Shown here: positions 26,104 to 34,691 of the stretch, in pieces
Numbering within the stretch: position 1 is the stretch's first letter
How the letters are laid out: the number at the start of each line of letters is the position of its first letter
DNA from: Microbacterium sp. MPKO10
GTDB lineage: Bacteria; Actinomycetota; Actinomycetes; Actinomycetales; Microbacteriaceae
Assembly (NCBI RefSeq): GCF_026107415.2
Contig: NZ_JAPCHX010000001.1
Location: 310,001-374,000 of the forward strand
DNA: 64,000 nt
Direction of reading: 5' to 3'
Made by a program: the position numbers and the translations under genes
Notes under the pieces: model-generated
The model's input: the letters and a program-made list of their open reading frames with translations, nothing else
What the model was told of the DNA's origin: nothing
The model's database searches: none

Positions 26104-27462
26104 TTATCTTCCGCGGGAGATCTTCACCATCTCGTCACGCGGCACGACCTTGATACGGGCGCGGTCGTGCGGCTCGCCCAGCGCGATCTCGTGCGCGTCG
26201 AGGTTGTGCCAGCCGTCGAGATCCGTGTATTCCACACCGCGTTCGTTGAGCACGTCGACGATCGCCTGCTCGTCAGGGAACTCCGGCGTCCACCAGTTCC
26301 CCTGGTCGTTGATGATGTGCGACACCGTCTCCATCGCGTCAGACTTGGTATGCCCGATGAGCCCGATCGGGCCACGCTTGATCCACCCGGTGGCGTAGAC
26401 CCCGTGCACCTGCTCGTTCGTCGCGCGATCCATCACGCGCCCCTCATGGTTGGGAAGGATTCCGAGCTTCTCGTCAAACGGGATGCCGTCAAGCGGCGAT
26501 CCGAAGTAACCGATCGCCCGGTACAGCTGGCCGATCGCGATCTCGCGGATCTCACCCGTTCCCTCGACGCCGCCCTCGCCGTCGGGGCGCGTGCGCTCAT
26601 ACCGGAACGCCGCGACATTGCCTTCGCCGTCGTCGACGACCTCGAGCGGCTTCGCGAAGAAGTGCAGGTGCAGTCGTCGCGACGCCTGCCCGGTCTCGCG
26701 CTGGCGCCACTTCTGCAGCACGCGGTCGATGACCATGACCTGCTTGTTGCTCGCGATCGCCTCTTTTGACGCCTCGTCGTAGTCGAAGTCTTCGTCGTAC
26801 AGAATCATGTCGACGTCGTTCATCTCACCGAGCTCGCGCAGCTCAAGCGGCGTGAACTTCACTTGAGCTGGACCGCGGCGTCCGAACACGTGCACGTCCG
26901 TGACCTCTGATGCTTGGAGCCGCTCATACACGTTGTCCGGAATCTCCGTCACCAGCAGGTCCTCAGCGTGCTTGGCGAGGATCCGCGAGACATCGAGCGC
27001 CACGTTGCCGTTGCCCACAACCGCGACAGACTTCTGATCGAGCGGCCAGTCACGCGGCACGTCCGGGTGTCCGTCGTACCAGTTCACGAAGGCTGCCGCG
27101 CCATACGATCCCGCGAGTTCAACACCCGGAATGTCCAGACTGTGATCGCGAATCGCTCCCGTAGCGAAGATCACGGCGTTGTAATGCTTCTTCAGATCGT
27201 CGAGCGTCACATCCTCGCCATAGCGCACGTTGCCGAAGATCCGGATGTCACCGCGGTCGAGCACGTCGCGCAGTGCATTGATGATGCCCTTGATGCGCGG
27301 GTGATCGGGCGCAACGCCGTAGCGCACGAGCCCGTAAGGCGCGGGCAGCTGCTCGAAGAGGTCAATTGACACCTCGAACTTGCGCTCGGCCTTCAAGAGG
27401 ATGTCGGACGCGTAGATTCCGGCCGGGCCGGCACCGACCACGGCGAGTCTCAGCTTTGTCAC
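26104..27462 (-). CDS. fprA: ferredoxin/flavodoxin--NADP+ reductase, FprA type
   Basis: 452 residues, the size of mycobacterial FprA (adrenodoxin reductase family). It binds FAD through RLAVVGAGPAGIYASDILLK and NADP through VAVVGNGNVALDVSRIL; PYGLVRYGVAPDHP, HVFGRRGPAQVKF and ATGWIKRGPIGLIGHTKSDA are family hallmarks. It moves electrons between NADPH and ferredoxin. The start is GTG at 27462, preceded by AAAGGA; upstream in-frame sequence overlaps the polyprenyl synthase gene and is not used. It follows that gene after 41 bases. Confidence 0.94.
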   Translation of the reverse strand: MTKLRLAVVGAGPAGIYASDILLKAERKFEVSIDLFEQLPAPYGLVRYGVAPDHPRIKGIINALRDVLDRGDIRIFGNVRYGEDVTLDDLKKHYNAVIFATGAIRDHSLDIPGVELAGSYGAAAFVNWYDGHPDVPRDWPLDQKSVAVVGNGNVALDVSRILAKHAEDLLVTEIPDNVYERLQASEVTDVHVFGRRGPAQVKFTPLELRELGEMNDVDMILYDEDFDYDEASKEAIASNKQVMVIDRVLQKWRQRETGQASRRLHLHFFAKPLEVVDDGEGNVAAFRYERTRPDGEGGVEGTGEIREIAIGQLYRAIGYFGSPLDGIPFDEKLGILPNHEGRVMDRATNEQVHGVYATGWIKRGPIGLIGHTKSDAMETVSHIINDQGNWWTPEFPDEQAIVDVLNERGVEYTDLDGWHNLDAHEIALGEPHDRARIKVVPRDEMVKISRGR

Positions 27463-27503
27463 ATGATTCCTTTGGTTGGGTACGCTGCGGGTGACGCGGG
27501 CGT

Positions 27504-28568
27504 TTATCTGTCTCTGTCGGCCAGCTTGTGGCCAAACCGGGTGAGGGCGTCGCGCACGGGCCCCTCCGGAAGGTCGTCGAGGGCGGCGATCGCTTCCGCC
27601 GCCCACTTCTTTGCCTCGGCACGCGTGCGCTCGGTGACCGGGTGTTCGTAGAGCTGCGTCACGGCCTGGGTGAATGATTCGGATGCCGCGGCGTCGAGGT
27701 CGCCTGACTCGGCGTCGATCCGCTGCACGAGGTCTGCGTCAGCAGCATCCGTCTGCGCGCTCTGCCGCAGATAGATCATGGGCAGTGTGGCGACGCCCTG
27801 GCGAAGATCCGTTCCGGGCACTTTGCCCGTCTGCTCGGGCTGCGGCGAGAGGTCGATGACGTCGTCGACCAGTTGGAAGGCGACACCGATCTTCTCACCG
27901 AATTCACGAAGCGGACGCTGCAGGTCGTCGTCCGCATGTGCGAACAGCGCCCCGGCTCGCGCCGCTGTCGAGATGAGCGACCCGGTCTTGTCAGCGAGCA
28001 CCTGAATGTAGTGAGTCTCTTCGTCTTCACCGTTCTCAGGGCCAACCGTCTCGTGCAGCTGCCCAAGAACGAGCCGCTCGAAGGTGTCTGCCTGTAGACG
28101 AATGGCGCGTTCGCCGAGGTTCGCCATCAACTGGCTCGCGCGGGCGAACAGCAGATCGCCCGTGAGGATCGCCACCGAGTTTCCCCACACGGTGTGCGCG
28201 CTCGGCACGCCACGACGCCGGTCCGCGTGATCCATGACGTCGTCGTGGTACAGCGATGCGAGGTGCGTGATCTCGATCGCCTTCGCCGCGTCATACACGT
28301 CCTGCGTATTGCCGTCGCCGAGCTGCGCAGCCAGCAGGATCAGCATGGGGCGCACACGCTTGCCGCCGGCGTCAAGCAGGTAGCGGCCCGCAGCATCCGC
28401 CACCGAATCGGTGAACTCGAGGTCACCGATCAGCTGCCGTTCGATCTCGACGAGGCCCACGTCGATCTCCGAGACGACACGACGCATCGCCGAGCTCATC
28501 ATCATGCGCTCGGTCAGGCCCAGCTGCTGCGACAGTCGCGTGTCGCGAGGGGTCGTGCTCACATCCAC
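27504..28568 (-). CDS. polyprenyl diphosphate synthase (menaquinone side chain)
   Basis: 354 residues of the trans-isoprenyl diphosphate synthase family. The two aspartate-rich motifs are LYHDDVMDHADRRRG and FQLVDDVIDLS; GGKRVRP and the Lys-Thr pair KTGSLI are also present. It elongates isoprenyl diphosphate for the menaquinone tail; the chain length cannot be told with confidence. The neighbour menG supports the quinone role. Starts at GTG 28568 or GTG 28562 are both possible. Confidence 0.92.
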   Translation of the reverse strand: MDVSTTPRDTRLSQQLGLTERMMMSSAMRRVVSEIDVGLVEIERQLIGDLEFTDSVADAAGRYLLDAGGKRVRPMLILLAAQLGDGNTQDVYDAAKAIEITHLASLYHDDVMDHADRRRGVPSAHTVWGNSVAILTGDLLFARASQLMANLGERAIRLQADTFERLVLGQLHETVGPENGEDEETHYIQVLADKTGSLISTAARAGALFAHADDDLQRPLREFGEKIGVAFQLVDDVIDLSPQPEQTGKVPGTDLRQGVATLPMIYLRQSAQTDAADADLVQRIDAESGDLDAAASESFTQAVTQLYEHPVTERTRAEAKKWAAEAIAALDDLPEGPVRDALTRFGHKLADRDR

Positions 28569-28618
28569 CCCACTACCCTATCCGTCCCCGTACGCCCTGG
28601 CGGCGATACCGGATGCCG

Positions 28619-29329
28619 CTATGCGCTGGGCTTCTCAGCACGGTGCAGAGCCGCAATGCCCGCCGTCAAGTTGCGGTATGCGACGCGTGACCATCCGGCA
28701 TCGCGCAGCCACCGCGCCAGTCGCTTCTGATTCGGCCACGCGCGGATCGAATCATTGAGGTACGTGTATGCCTCGGAGTTCGAGCTGATCAGGCGCACGA
28801 TGATCGGCATGATCTTCGCGATGTAGAGGTTGTACCCGGCTCTGACGAACGAGAACGGCGGCGTCGAGAACTCGCACACGACAAGCCGACCCCCGGGCTT
28901 CGTGACTCGCAGCATCTCGGCCAGCGCCTTCTTCGGGTCAGCGACGTTGCGCAGTCCGAAGGAGATGGTGACGGCATCGAACTCGTTGTCGTCGAACGGC
29001 AAGTTGGTCGCGTCGGCTTCGACGAAATCGATGTTCGGCAGGTGGCCGAAGCGGCGGCGCCCCTCGGCGATCATGCCGGGCGAGAAGTCGGCCGCGACGA
29101 CGGTGGCCCCCGTGGCGGCGAGCGCCGCGCTCGAGGTACCCGTGCCAGCTGCGAGGTCGAGGACACGATTGCCGGGTCGCGGGGCGACAGCGCGACGCAG
29201 CGCGATGCGCCAGAGACGATCATTTCCAACAGACAGAACATCGTTCGTCAGGTCATAGCGTCCGGCCACCTCGTCGAACATCGCCGACACCTGGGCTGGC
29301 TGCTTTTCGAGGTCTGCCTTCTTGCTCAT
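28619..29329 (-). CDS. menG: demethylmenaquinone methyltransferase
   Basis: A 236-residue class I SAM methyltransferase of the UbiE/MenG family. VSAMFDEVAGRYDLTNDVLS, VLDLAAGTGTSSAAL (SAM motif I), TISFGLRNVADPKKAL and ending RNLTAGIAALHRA match the family. It makes the last step of menaquinone synthesis. GGGGGA precedes the ATG. TAGACT at 29336-29341 would be a -10 very close to the start, hinting at a short or absent leader. It is separated from menF by the 10-kb catabolic block. Confidence 0.94.
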   Translation of the reverse strand: MSKKADLEKQPAQVSAMFDEVAGRYDLTNDVLSVGNDRLWRIALRRAVAPRPGNRVLDLAAGTGTSSAALAATGATVVAADFSPGMIAEGRRRFGHLPNIDFVEADATNLPFDDNEFDAVTISFGLRNVADPKKALAEMLRVTKPGGRLVVCEFSTPPFSFVRAGYNLYIAKIMPIIVRLISSNSEAYTYLNDSIRAWPNQKRLARWLRDAGWSRVAYRNLTAGIAALHRAEKPSA

Positions 29330-29373
29330 TCCCCCAGTCTAGAGCCCGGACACCGGGGAGCATCCACCGTCCG

Positions 29374-30147
29374 TTACGACCGAGCGACGGATAAGTGCGA
29401 CGCCGAAACCTGCTCAAGATGTACGAGATCCGATGCGATGGTGACGAAGTCAAACCCGTCAGCGAGCCTCGCCTTCGCGACCTCACCAGAGGGTGTGTGA
29501 ATTCCAACTGGGAGGTTCCCGCTCTCCTCCTTCACCCGGCGCAGAGCGTCAGAGAAGACCCCATCGACTGTCGGATCGGTCGAGCTCGCACCCCCGACGG
29601 CAATACGCAGATCGCTCGGTCCGATATAGAGCGCGTCGATTCCCGGAACCGCGGCAATCTCAGCCACGTTCTCCAGCGCTTGAGGGGTTTCGATCATCGC
29701 AATACAGGCAAGCGAGTCGTTGGCCTCGGCCAAGACATTGCTGACCCTCAGCTGTGCGCGCATCGGCCCGAACGACCGCACGCCAATTGGCGGGTAGTGC
29801 GCCGCCGCGGCTGCTTTCACAGCATCCTCTGCCGTGTTGATGAGCGGAACGATCACGCCTGCCGCTCCTGCGTCGAGTGCCTGGCCGATCCATGTAACGT
29901 CGTTCGCCGGAACTCGCACCATTCCCACGGTCGGCTTCGGCCCGAGCTGAGCTCCCGCGTCAATCGCCATCAGGGAGTTGAGCCATGCCTTGTAGTCAAC
30001 GAGACCGTGTTGCGCGTCAACGCAGATGTAGTCGTAGCCCACACGCGCCAGGCGTTCAACGGCGACCTGCGCGTCCATCAGGGACCAGTAGCCGATTAGC
30101 TGCTCGCTCCGCCGGAGTCGTGATACGAAGTCCATTGCTTTGTTCAT
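29374..30147 (-). CDS. HpcH/HpaI family aldolase
   Basis: 257 residues from the ATG at 30147 (AAGGAAC upstream). It is a class II, metal-dependent aldolase of the HpcH/HpaI family. DYICVDAQHGLVDY carries the catalytic histidine, IAMIETPQALENV the metal-binding glutamate and ALYIGPSDLRIAVGG the metal-binding aspartate. Members cleave 2-keto-3-deoxy or 4-hydroxy-2-oxo acids to pyruvate and an aldehyde. It closes the minus-strand operon of the block, 44 bases from menG. It holds the last copy of the GGATGCTG octamer before the octamer-free stretch, so its own origin is less certain. Confidence 0.88.
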   Translation of the reverse strand: MNKAMDFVSRLRRSEQLIGYWSLMDAQVAVERLARVGYDYICVDAQHGLVDYKAWLNSLMAIDAGAQLGPKPTVGMVRVPANDVTWIGQALDAGAAGVIVPLINTAEDAVKAAAAAHYPPIGVRSFGPMRAQLRVSNVLAEANDSLACIAMIETPQALENVAEIAAVPGIDALYIGPSDLRIAVGGASSTDPTVDGVFSDALRRVKEESGNLPVGIHTPSGEVAKARLADGFDFVTIASDLVHLEQVSASHLSVARS

Positions 30148-30202
30148 GTGCGCGTTCCTTGTGCCTCTCGTGATTTCTGAGTTCCACTGATGTGAGGAGT
30201 GT

Positions 30203-31162
30203 TTACCTGTTGTAAGGCGGCATGGAGCCCAGAAACGGTGCCGTTGTCTCGTCGAGCGCCTCGACCAGCTGTGGGTCAAGCCGCCCCTTACCGACGAACC
30301 CGATGTTTTGTGCAAGCTGCTCGACGCTGGAGCCAGCGAGAAGAATCGATGACACAGTGGGCTTTGACAGCAGCCACCGGAACGACATTTCGACGAGACT
30401 CATTCCGGAATCGCTGGCTATTGCTTTCAGCGCCTCGACGGCCTCGAACAGCTCGGGCGTCCAATACCGTCTGCGATACATCTCGGCCAGCCCCGAGGAT
30501 CCGAACCGCCCGTTCGCCGGCGAGTCGTGCAATGAGTGTCGACCCGTCAGGAGTCCACCGGCAAGCGGGTTGTAGACCATGGTCGCAAGATCGTGAACCT
30601 GAGCGTACTCGGCGTACTCTCTTTCAAGTGTTCGCGCGAGCAGGTTGTACAGCTGCTGGGCAACGATGACGCGTGGAGCCCCGACAAGACGCGCCTGCTC
30701 AGTGACGTCGGAGATCTGCCATGCCGAGAAATTTGAGACGCCCAGCGCACGGACCTTCCCCGCGGAGTGAAGCTCAGCCACCGTTTGCAGCGTCTCTTCA
30801 AGAGGGGTCTCGCGGTCTGGCTGGTGGAGGTACAACACATCAATGTGGTCGCGACTGAGACGCCCGAGGCTGTTCTCGACGCTGTCTGTCAGCGCGTCGC
30901 GCGACAGTGGTGGCCGCCCGGCAGCGTCGGAGGTCGGCATTCCGGCCTTCGTCGCGATATAACAACGGTCGCGGTGAGCCGGCAGAATGCGCGATAGCAT
31001 GCGCTCGCTCTCCCCTCCCGCATAGCCGTTCGCTGTGTCGATGAGGGTCGGGCCCTGTTCCAGCGCTAAATCGACCATGCGGGACGCAACGGATTCGTCC
31101 ACGGTGTCACCAAATGACATGGTGCCGAGGACCGTTGTCACCTGCGTGATGTTGTCGTGCAT
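30203..31162 (-). CDS. aldo/keto reductase
   Basis: 319 residues. The catalytic tetrad is visible: aspartate and tyrosine in TLIDTANGYAGGESE, lysine in YIATKAGMP, histidine in VLYLHQPDRETPL. NADPH-binding SILLAGSSVEQLAQNI is near the end. It reduces aldehydes or ketones, or oxidises the reverse way. GAAGGAG lies seven bases before the ATG at 31162, which I prefer to an ATG at 31198 that overlaps the ABC gene. In this operon it may reduce or oxidise a sugar-derived carbonyl (inference). Confidence 0.9.
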   Translation of the reverse strand: MHDNITQVTTVLGTMSFGDTVDESVASRMVDLALEQGPTLIDTANGYAGGESERMLSRILPAHRDRCYIATKAGMPTSDAAGRPPLSRDALTDSVENSLGRLSRDHIDVLYLHQPDRETPLEETLQTVAELHSAGKVRALGVSNFSAWQISDVTEQARLVGAPRVIVAQQLYNLLARTLEREYAEYAQVHDLATMVYNPLAGGLLTGRHSLHDSPANGRFGSSGLAEMYRRRYWTPELFEAVEALKAIASDSGMSLVEMSFRWLLSKPTVSSILLAGSSVEQLAQNIGFVGKGRLDPQLVEALDETTAPFLGSMPPYNR

Positions 31163-31190
31163 TTGGGCTCCTTCTCTGTTCTCAGTCTCG

Positions 31191-32057
31191 TCACTCATCC
31201 GCGGTCATGCGCACAACGTCGGTGGGGGTGCTGACCTGGCGGAACATACTGAGAACCTCACGGGGCTTGATGCCCACCATGGTCGTTGGGTCGAGGGCGG
31301 CAGCGCGAAGCGTTCGGGTATACGGATCAACGGGAGACTCGAGAACCCGCTGAGTGCTTCCTTTCTCGACAATGCGGCCCTTCGACATCACGACAACCGA
31401 CTGGCTGATTTCGCGCACTACACCGAGGTTGTGCGAGATCACGATGAACGTGCTCTGCGTCTCATTCTGCAGATCACGAAGAAGCTGAAGAATCTGCGCT
31501 TGGACCGAGACGTCCAGGGCGCTTGTCGCCTCATCGAGCACAATCAGATCCGGCTCGCAGGCGAGAGCACGCGCAATGCCGATGCGCTGACGTTGACCGC
31601 CGGAGAATTCGTGTGCGCGGCGTGGCCCAGCTGTTGTCGGCAGGCCTACACGATCGAGATAGTCTCGTGCACGCACACGCCGGTCCGCGCGCGAGAGCCC
31701 CCGCTTGCGCATCGCGATCGGCTCAGCGACAAGATCCTCCGCTGTCATTCGGGGATCGAGCGATCCATACGGGTCCTGAAAGACCATCTGAATTCGAGAG
31801 CGCATGGGGCGCAGCTGGCGCTCCGTGAGCGGCACAAGGTCACGGCCATCGAGCGAGATCGTGCCCGCAGTCGGTTTTAGCAGGCGCACGATTGACCGCG
31901 CAATCGTCGACTTGCCGCAGCCGGACTCTCCGACGATTCCGAGCGTCTTGCCCTGCTCGACGGAGAAGCTGACGTCATCGACGGCGCGGAACGGGCCAGA
32001 CTTCGTGGGAAACTCGACGACGAGGTTTTTGACGTCGAGAATGCGTGATGTGCTCAT
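31191..32057 (-). CDS. ABC importer ATPase, Opp/DppF-like
   Basis: 288 residues. Walker A is GIVGESGCGKST, the signature is FSGGQRQRIGIARAL, Walker B is LIVLDEATSALD, and the C-terminal region is the oligopeptide-type extension (PVDPYTRTLRAA). It powers the importer with the ATPase encoded just upstream. The start ATG overlaps that gene's stop as ATGA, so the two are translationally coupled. Confidence 0.94.
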   Translation of the reverse strand: MSTSRILDVKNLVVEFPTKSGPFRAVDDVSFSVEQGKTLGIVGESGCGKSTIARSIVRLLKPTAGTISLDGRDLVPLTERQLRPMRSRIQMVFQDPYGSLDPRMTAEDLVAEPIAMRKRGLSRADRRVRARDYLDRVGLPTTAGPRRAHEFSGGQRQRIGIARALACEPDLIVLDEATSALDVSVQAQILQLLRDLQNETQSTFIVISHNLGVVREISQSVVVMSKGRIVEKGSTQRVLESPVDPYTRTLRAAALDPTTMVGIKPREVLSMFRQVSTPTDVVRMTADE

Positions 32058-32863
32058 CGGTCACCGCCGTTCCATGAACCAAGCCGCGGCACGGCATCAA
32101 GAAGCTGTCGTGTGTACTCGACAGCGGGGTTGTCGACGAGTTCGTCTGCTTGCCCTCTGTCGACGAACCGGCCATCCTTCATCACTTTGATCCGATCGGA
32201 CATGACGCGGGCGACTCCCAGATCGTGGGTGATGAGGAGCAGTGCGAGCTCGGACTCTGCTTGAAGCGTGAGCAGGAGATCGAGAATGCCTGCCTGAACC
32301 GTTACGTCGAGCGCGCTCGTCGGCTCATCAGCAATGATGAGTACTGGATCGGCCGCCAGCGCTGATGCAATGAGCACACGCTGCAGCATGCCGCCGGATA
32401 GCTGGTGGGGAAACTTACGCAGCTGTTCCGCCGGACTGGGAATCCTCACATGTTCAAGAAGTCGGATGCTCTTCTCCTCGACCTCACGTTTGCTGAGCCT
32501 GTCGGATCCGCCTCTGCGCACGGCTCCCCCGAGTTGATGCCCAATGGTATGCGTTGGGCTCAGCGCAGTCATCGGATCCTGCGGAATGAGCGCGACTCGT
32601 CGCCCGCGCATCGCCGCCAGTTTTCTGGGATGGGCGAGGACGTCCGTCCCCTCAATTTCAATGGTTCCCGACATGACAGCAAGGTCTTTCGGGAGGAGAC
32701 CCAGAACGCCCATCGCCGTCGTCGACTTCCCGGAGCCCGATTCGCCGATGATCGTGACGGTTTCACCCTTTTCTAGAGTGAACGACACGTGGTCGACCGC
32801 CGTGATGATCCCGCTCGCGGTCATCAGCTCGATTAGAAGCTCTTTAACATGAAGGACGCTCAT
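32054..32863 (-). CDS. ABC importer ATPase, Opp/DppD-like
   Basis: 269 residues from the ATG at 32863 (MSVLHVKELLIELM). Walker A is IIGESGSGKSTTAMG, the signature LSGGMLQRVLIASALA, Walker B LIIADEPTSALDVT. The signature LSGGMLQR is typical of DppD/OppD subunits. The longer upstream frame runs into the permease gene and is not coding. Both ends overlap neighbours by four bases (ATGA). Confidence 0.93.
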   Translation of the reverse strand: MSVLHVKELLIELMTASGIITAVDHVSFTLEKGETVTIIGESGSGKSTTAMGVLGLLPKDLAVMSGTIEIEGTDVLAHPRKLAAMRGRRVALIPQDPMTALSPTHTIGHQLGGAVRRGGSDRLSKREVEEKSIRLLEHVRIPSPAEQLRKFPHQLSGGMLQRVLIASALAADPVLIIADEPTSALDVTVQAGILDLLLTLQAESELALLLITHDLGVARVMSDRIKVMKDGRFVDRGQADELVDNPAVEYTRQLLDAVPRLGSWNGGDR

Positions 32864-33753
32864 TTCGATGCCTTCTTCCGTCGTGTGAAGTCGCGGAGGC
32901 CATCGCCGAGGAGATTCACCCCGACGACGAGAACTGCAATCACGATGCCGGGCAACGTCACGAGCCACCACGCGCTCGCGATGACGTCTTGGCCGTCGGA
33001 GATGATTCGTCCCCACGTGGGGAAGGGTCGCTGCGGTCCAGCACCGAGGAAGCTCAGCGCGCTTTCCAGCAAAACAGCTTGCGCAAGAAGAAGGAGCACA
33101 ACAACGATCGCCTGTGCGATGACGTTGGGAAGCACGTGCTTCACCAGAATGCCGACCCGTTTGACCCCAAGTACCCTCGCGGCTTCGACGTAGGGCTTCT
33201 CTCGCTCGACAATGACGAGCGAACGTGTCAATCGCGCCGGTTCGGGCCAATTGGCTATGGCAATGACAAATGTGATCACGGGCACGCTCGAGCCGAACAG
33301 AGCAACAACGAGAAGCAGCATCATGAGAAGTGGGAGAGACAGCTGCGCTTCGATCAGCCGGGAGATGATCCCGTCAACCTTGCCTCCGTAGTATCCGGCG
33401 AGCGAGCCGAGGATGATTCCGATGGTTCCGGAAATCACGACGGCGAGAACGCCGATGAGAAGCGAGACTTGTCCGCCGTACATGACCCGCGCGAGCAGAT
33501 CGCGTCCGAGCTGATCGGTACCGAACAAATGCCCGTCGGTCAGGGGCGGGATCATGCGCTGTGAAAGGCTCTGCTCATTTGCACTGGGGATGGGCAGAAC
33601 CCGGACAAACACGATCGGAAGAACGACGACCAGCGTCAGCAGCGTTCCCGTCCAGATCTTGACCCGGCTTGCCCGCTCTTTGCGAGCAAAGCCCGCTTTC
33701 TTCAGCATTTTCGGCGTGACCGCGCTTGCGCTGCCGAGCGTGAGGCGAGTCAT
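32860..33753 (-). CDS. ABC importer permease, DppC-like
   Basis: 297 residues. An N-terminal hydrophilic part, one helix, then the DppC extracellular segment with HLFGTDQLGRDLLARVMYG and the EAA loop YVEAARVLGVKRVGILVKHV, LPNVIAQ. Five or six helices follow. It forms the pore with the DppB-like subunit. It overlaps both neighbours by four bases. Confidence 0.93.
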   Translation of the reverse strand: MTRLTLGSASAVTPKMLKKAGFARKERASRVKIWTGTLLTLVVVLPIVFVRVLPIPSANEQSLSQRMIPPLTDGHLFGTDQLGRDLLARVMYGGQVSLLIGVLAVVISGTIGIILGSLAGYYGGKVDGIISRLIEAQLSLPLLMMLLLVVALFGSSVPVITFVIAIANWPEPARLTRSLVIVEREKPYVEAARVLGVKRVGILVKHVLPNVIAQAIVVVLLLLAQAVLLESALSFLGAGPQRPFPTWGRIISDGQDVIASAWWLVTLPGIVIAVLVVGVNLLGDGLRDFTRRKKASK

Positions 33754-34682
33754 GCTTGCACCTTTCCAAGTCTTACCCGTGAGTCCAGCAGCGGGTACGT
33801 CAGGTCGATGATCAATTGCACGAGCACAGCGAGAACTGCAGTGACAACGACCGTTGCCTGAATGAGCGGGTAGTCACGAGTTTCCAGCGCACGGACGACG
33901 AGGGAGCCGATGCCGGGCCAGCCAAAGACGACCTCGACAACGACGACGCCGTTGAGCATGCTCGCAAAGCGGGTGCCGAGAGCCGTCACCACCGGTACGG
34001 CCGAGTTTCTGAAGCCGTACCCCCAGGTGAGCGCTGTCCCGTTGACGCCTCGTGATCGTGCGATCGTGAAGTACGGTGCCTGCAGGTTCTGAACCATCTC
34101 ACGCCTGACCATGCGGGAGATCAGTGCAATCTGCAGTGTCGCAATCGTCAGAGCCGGCAGAACGATTCCCGACCACGATCCGAATCCGGACACGGGGAAG
34201 ATCGGAAGGGCGACGGCGAAGAATGTGATCAGCATTACACCGATCCAGAAGTCGGGCATGGATTGCCCCACAATGGTGACGATATTCGCCGACAGTTCTC
34301 GTTTGGTGTCGGCGCGCCTCGCCATCCAGACACCGAGTGGAATCGCGATCACCGCAGTGAGCAAGACCGCCGCGACAGCAAGCGTGATGGTGTTGGGAAG
34401 CCTGTCGAACACCACTTGGAGCGCTGGCGCACGGAACGAGTACGACATTCCGATATTCCCCTGTACGAGATCCTTAAGGAAGATCCCATACTGCGTGACG
34501 AGTGGCTCGTTCAGTCCCATGCTCTCGCGCACACGATCGAGCTCAGCCGTGCTCGCCAATGGACCCGCGAGCGAGTACGCCGGGTCGCCGGGGGCCATAC
34601 GCACGAGGACGAACACCGCGGAGATCGTCAGGAATATCGTGAGGAGACTCTGCCCGAGCCGTGAGATCAGGTACCGAAGCAT
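33750..34682 (-). CDS. ABC importer permease, DppB-like
   Basis: 310 residues, starting MLRYLISRLGQSLLTIF with the usual DppB N-terminal helix and FVLVRMAPGDPA. The EAA loop is APYFTIARSRGVNGTALTWG, Y. The end LIIDLTYPLLDSRVRLG is the classic DppB C-terminus. It starts nine bases after the binding-protein gene and ends in a four-base overlap with the next permease gene. Confidence 0.94.
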   Translation of the reverse strand: MLRYLISRLGQSLLTIFLTISAVFVLVRMAPGDPAYSLAGPLASTAELDRVRESMGLNEPLVTQYGIFLKDLVQGNIGMSYSFRAPALQVVFDRLPNTITLAVAAVLLTAVIAIPLGVWMARRADTKRELSANIVTIVGQSMPDFWIGVMLITFFAVALPIFPVSGFGSWSGIVLPALTIATLQIALISRMVRREMVQNLQAPYFTIARSRGVNGTALTWGYGFRNSAVPVVTALGTRFASMLNGVVVVEVVFGWPGIGSLVVRALETRDYPLIQATVVVTAVLAVLVQLIIDLTYPLLDSRVRLGKVQA

Positions 34683-34691
34683 CGTGCGTAT

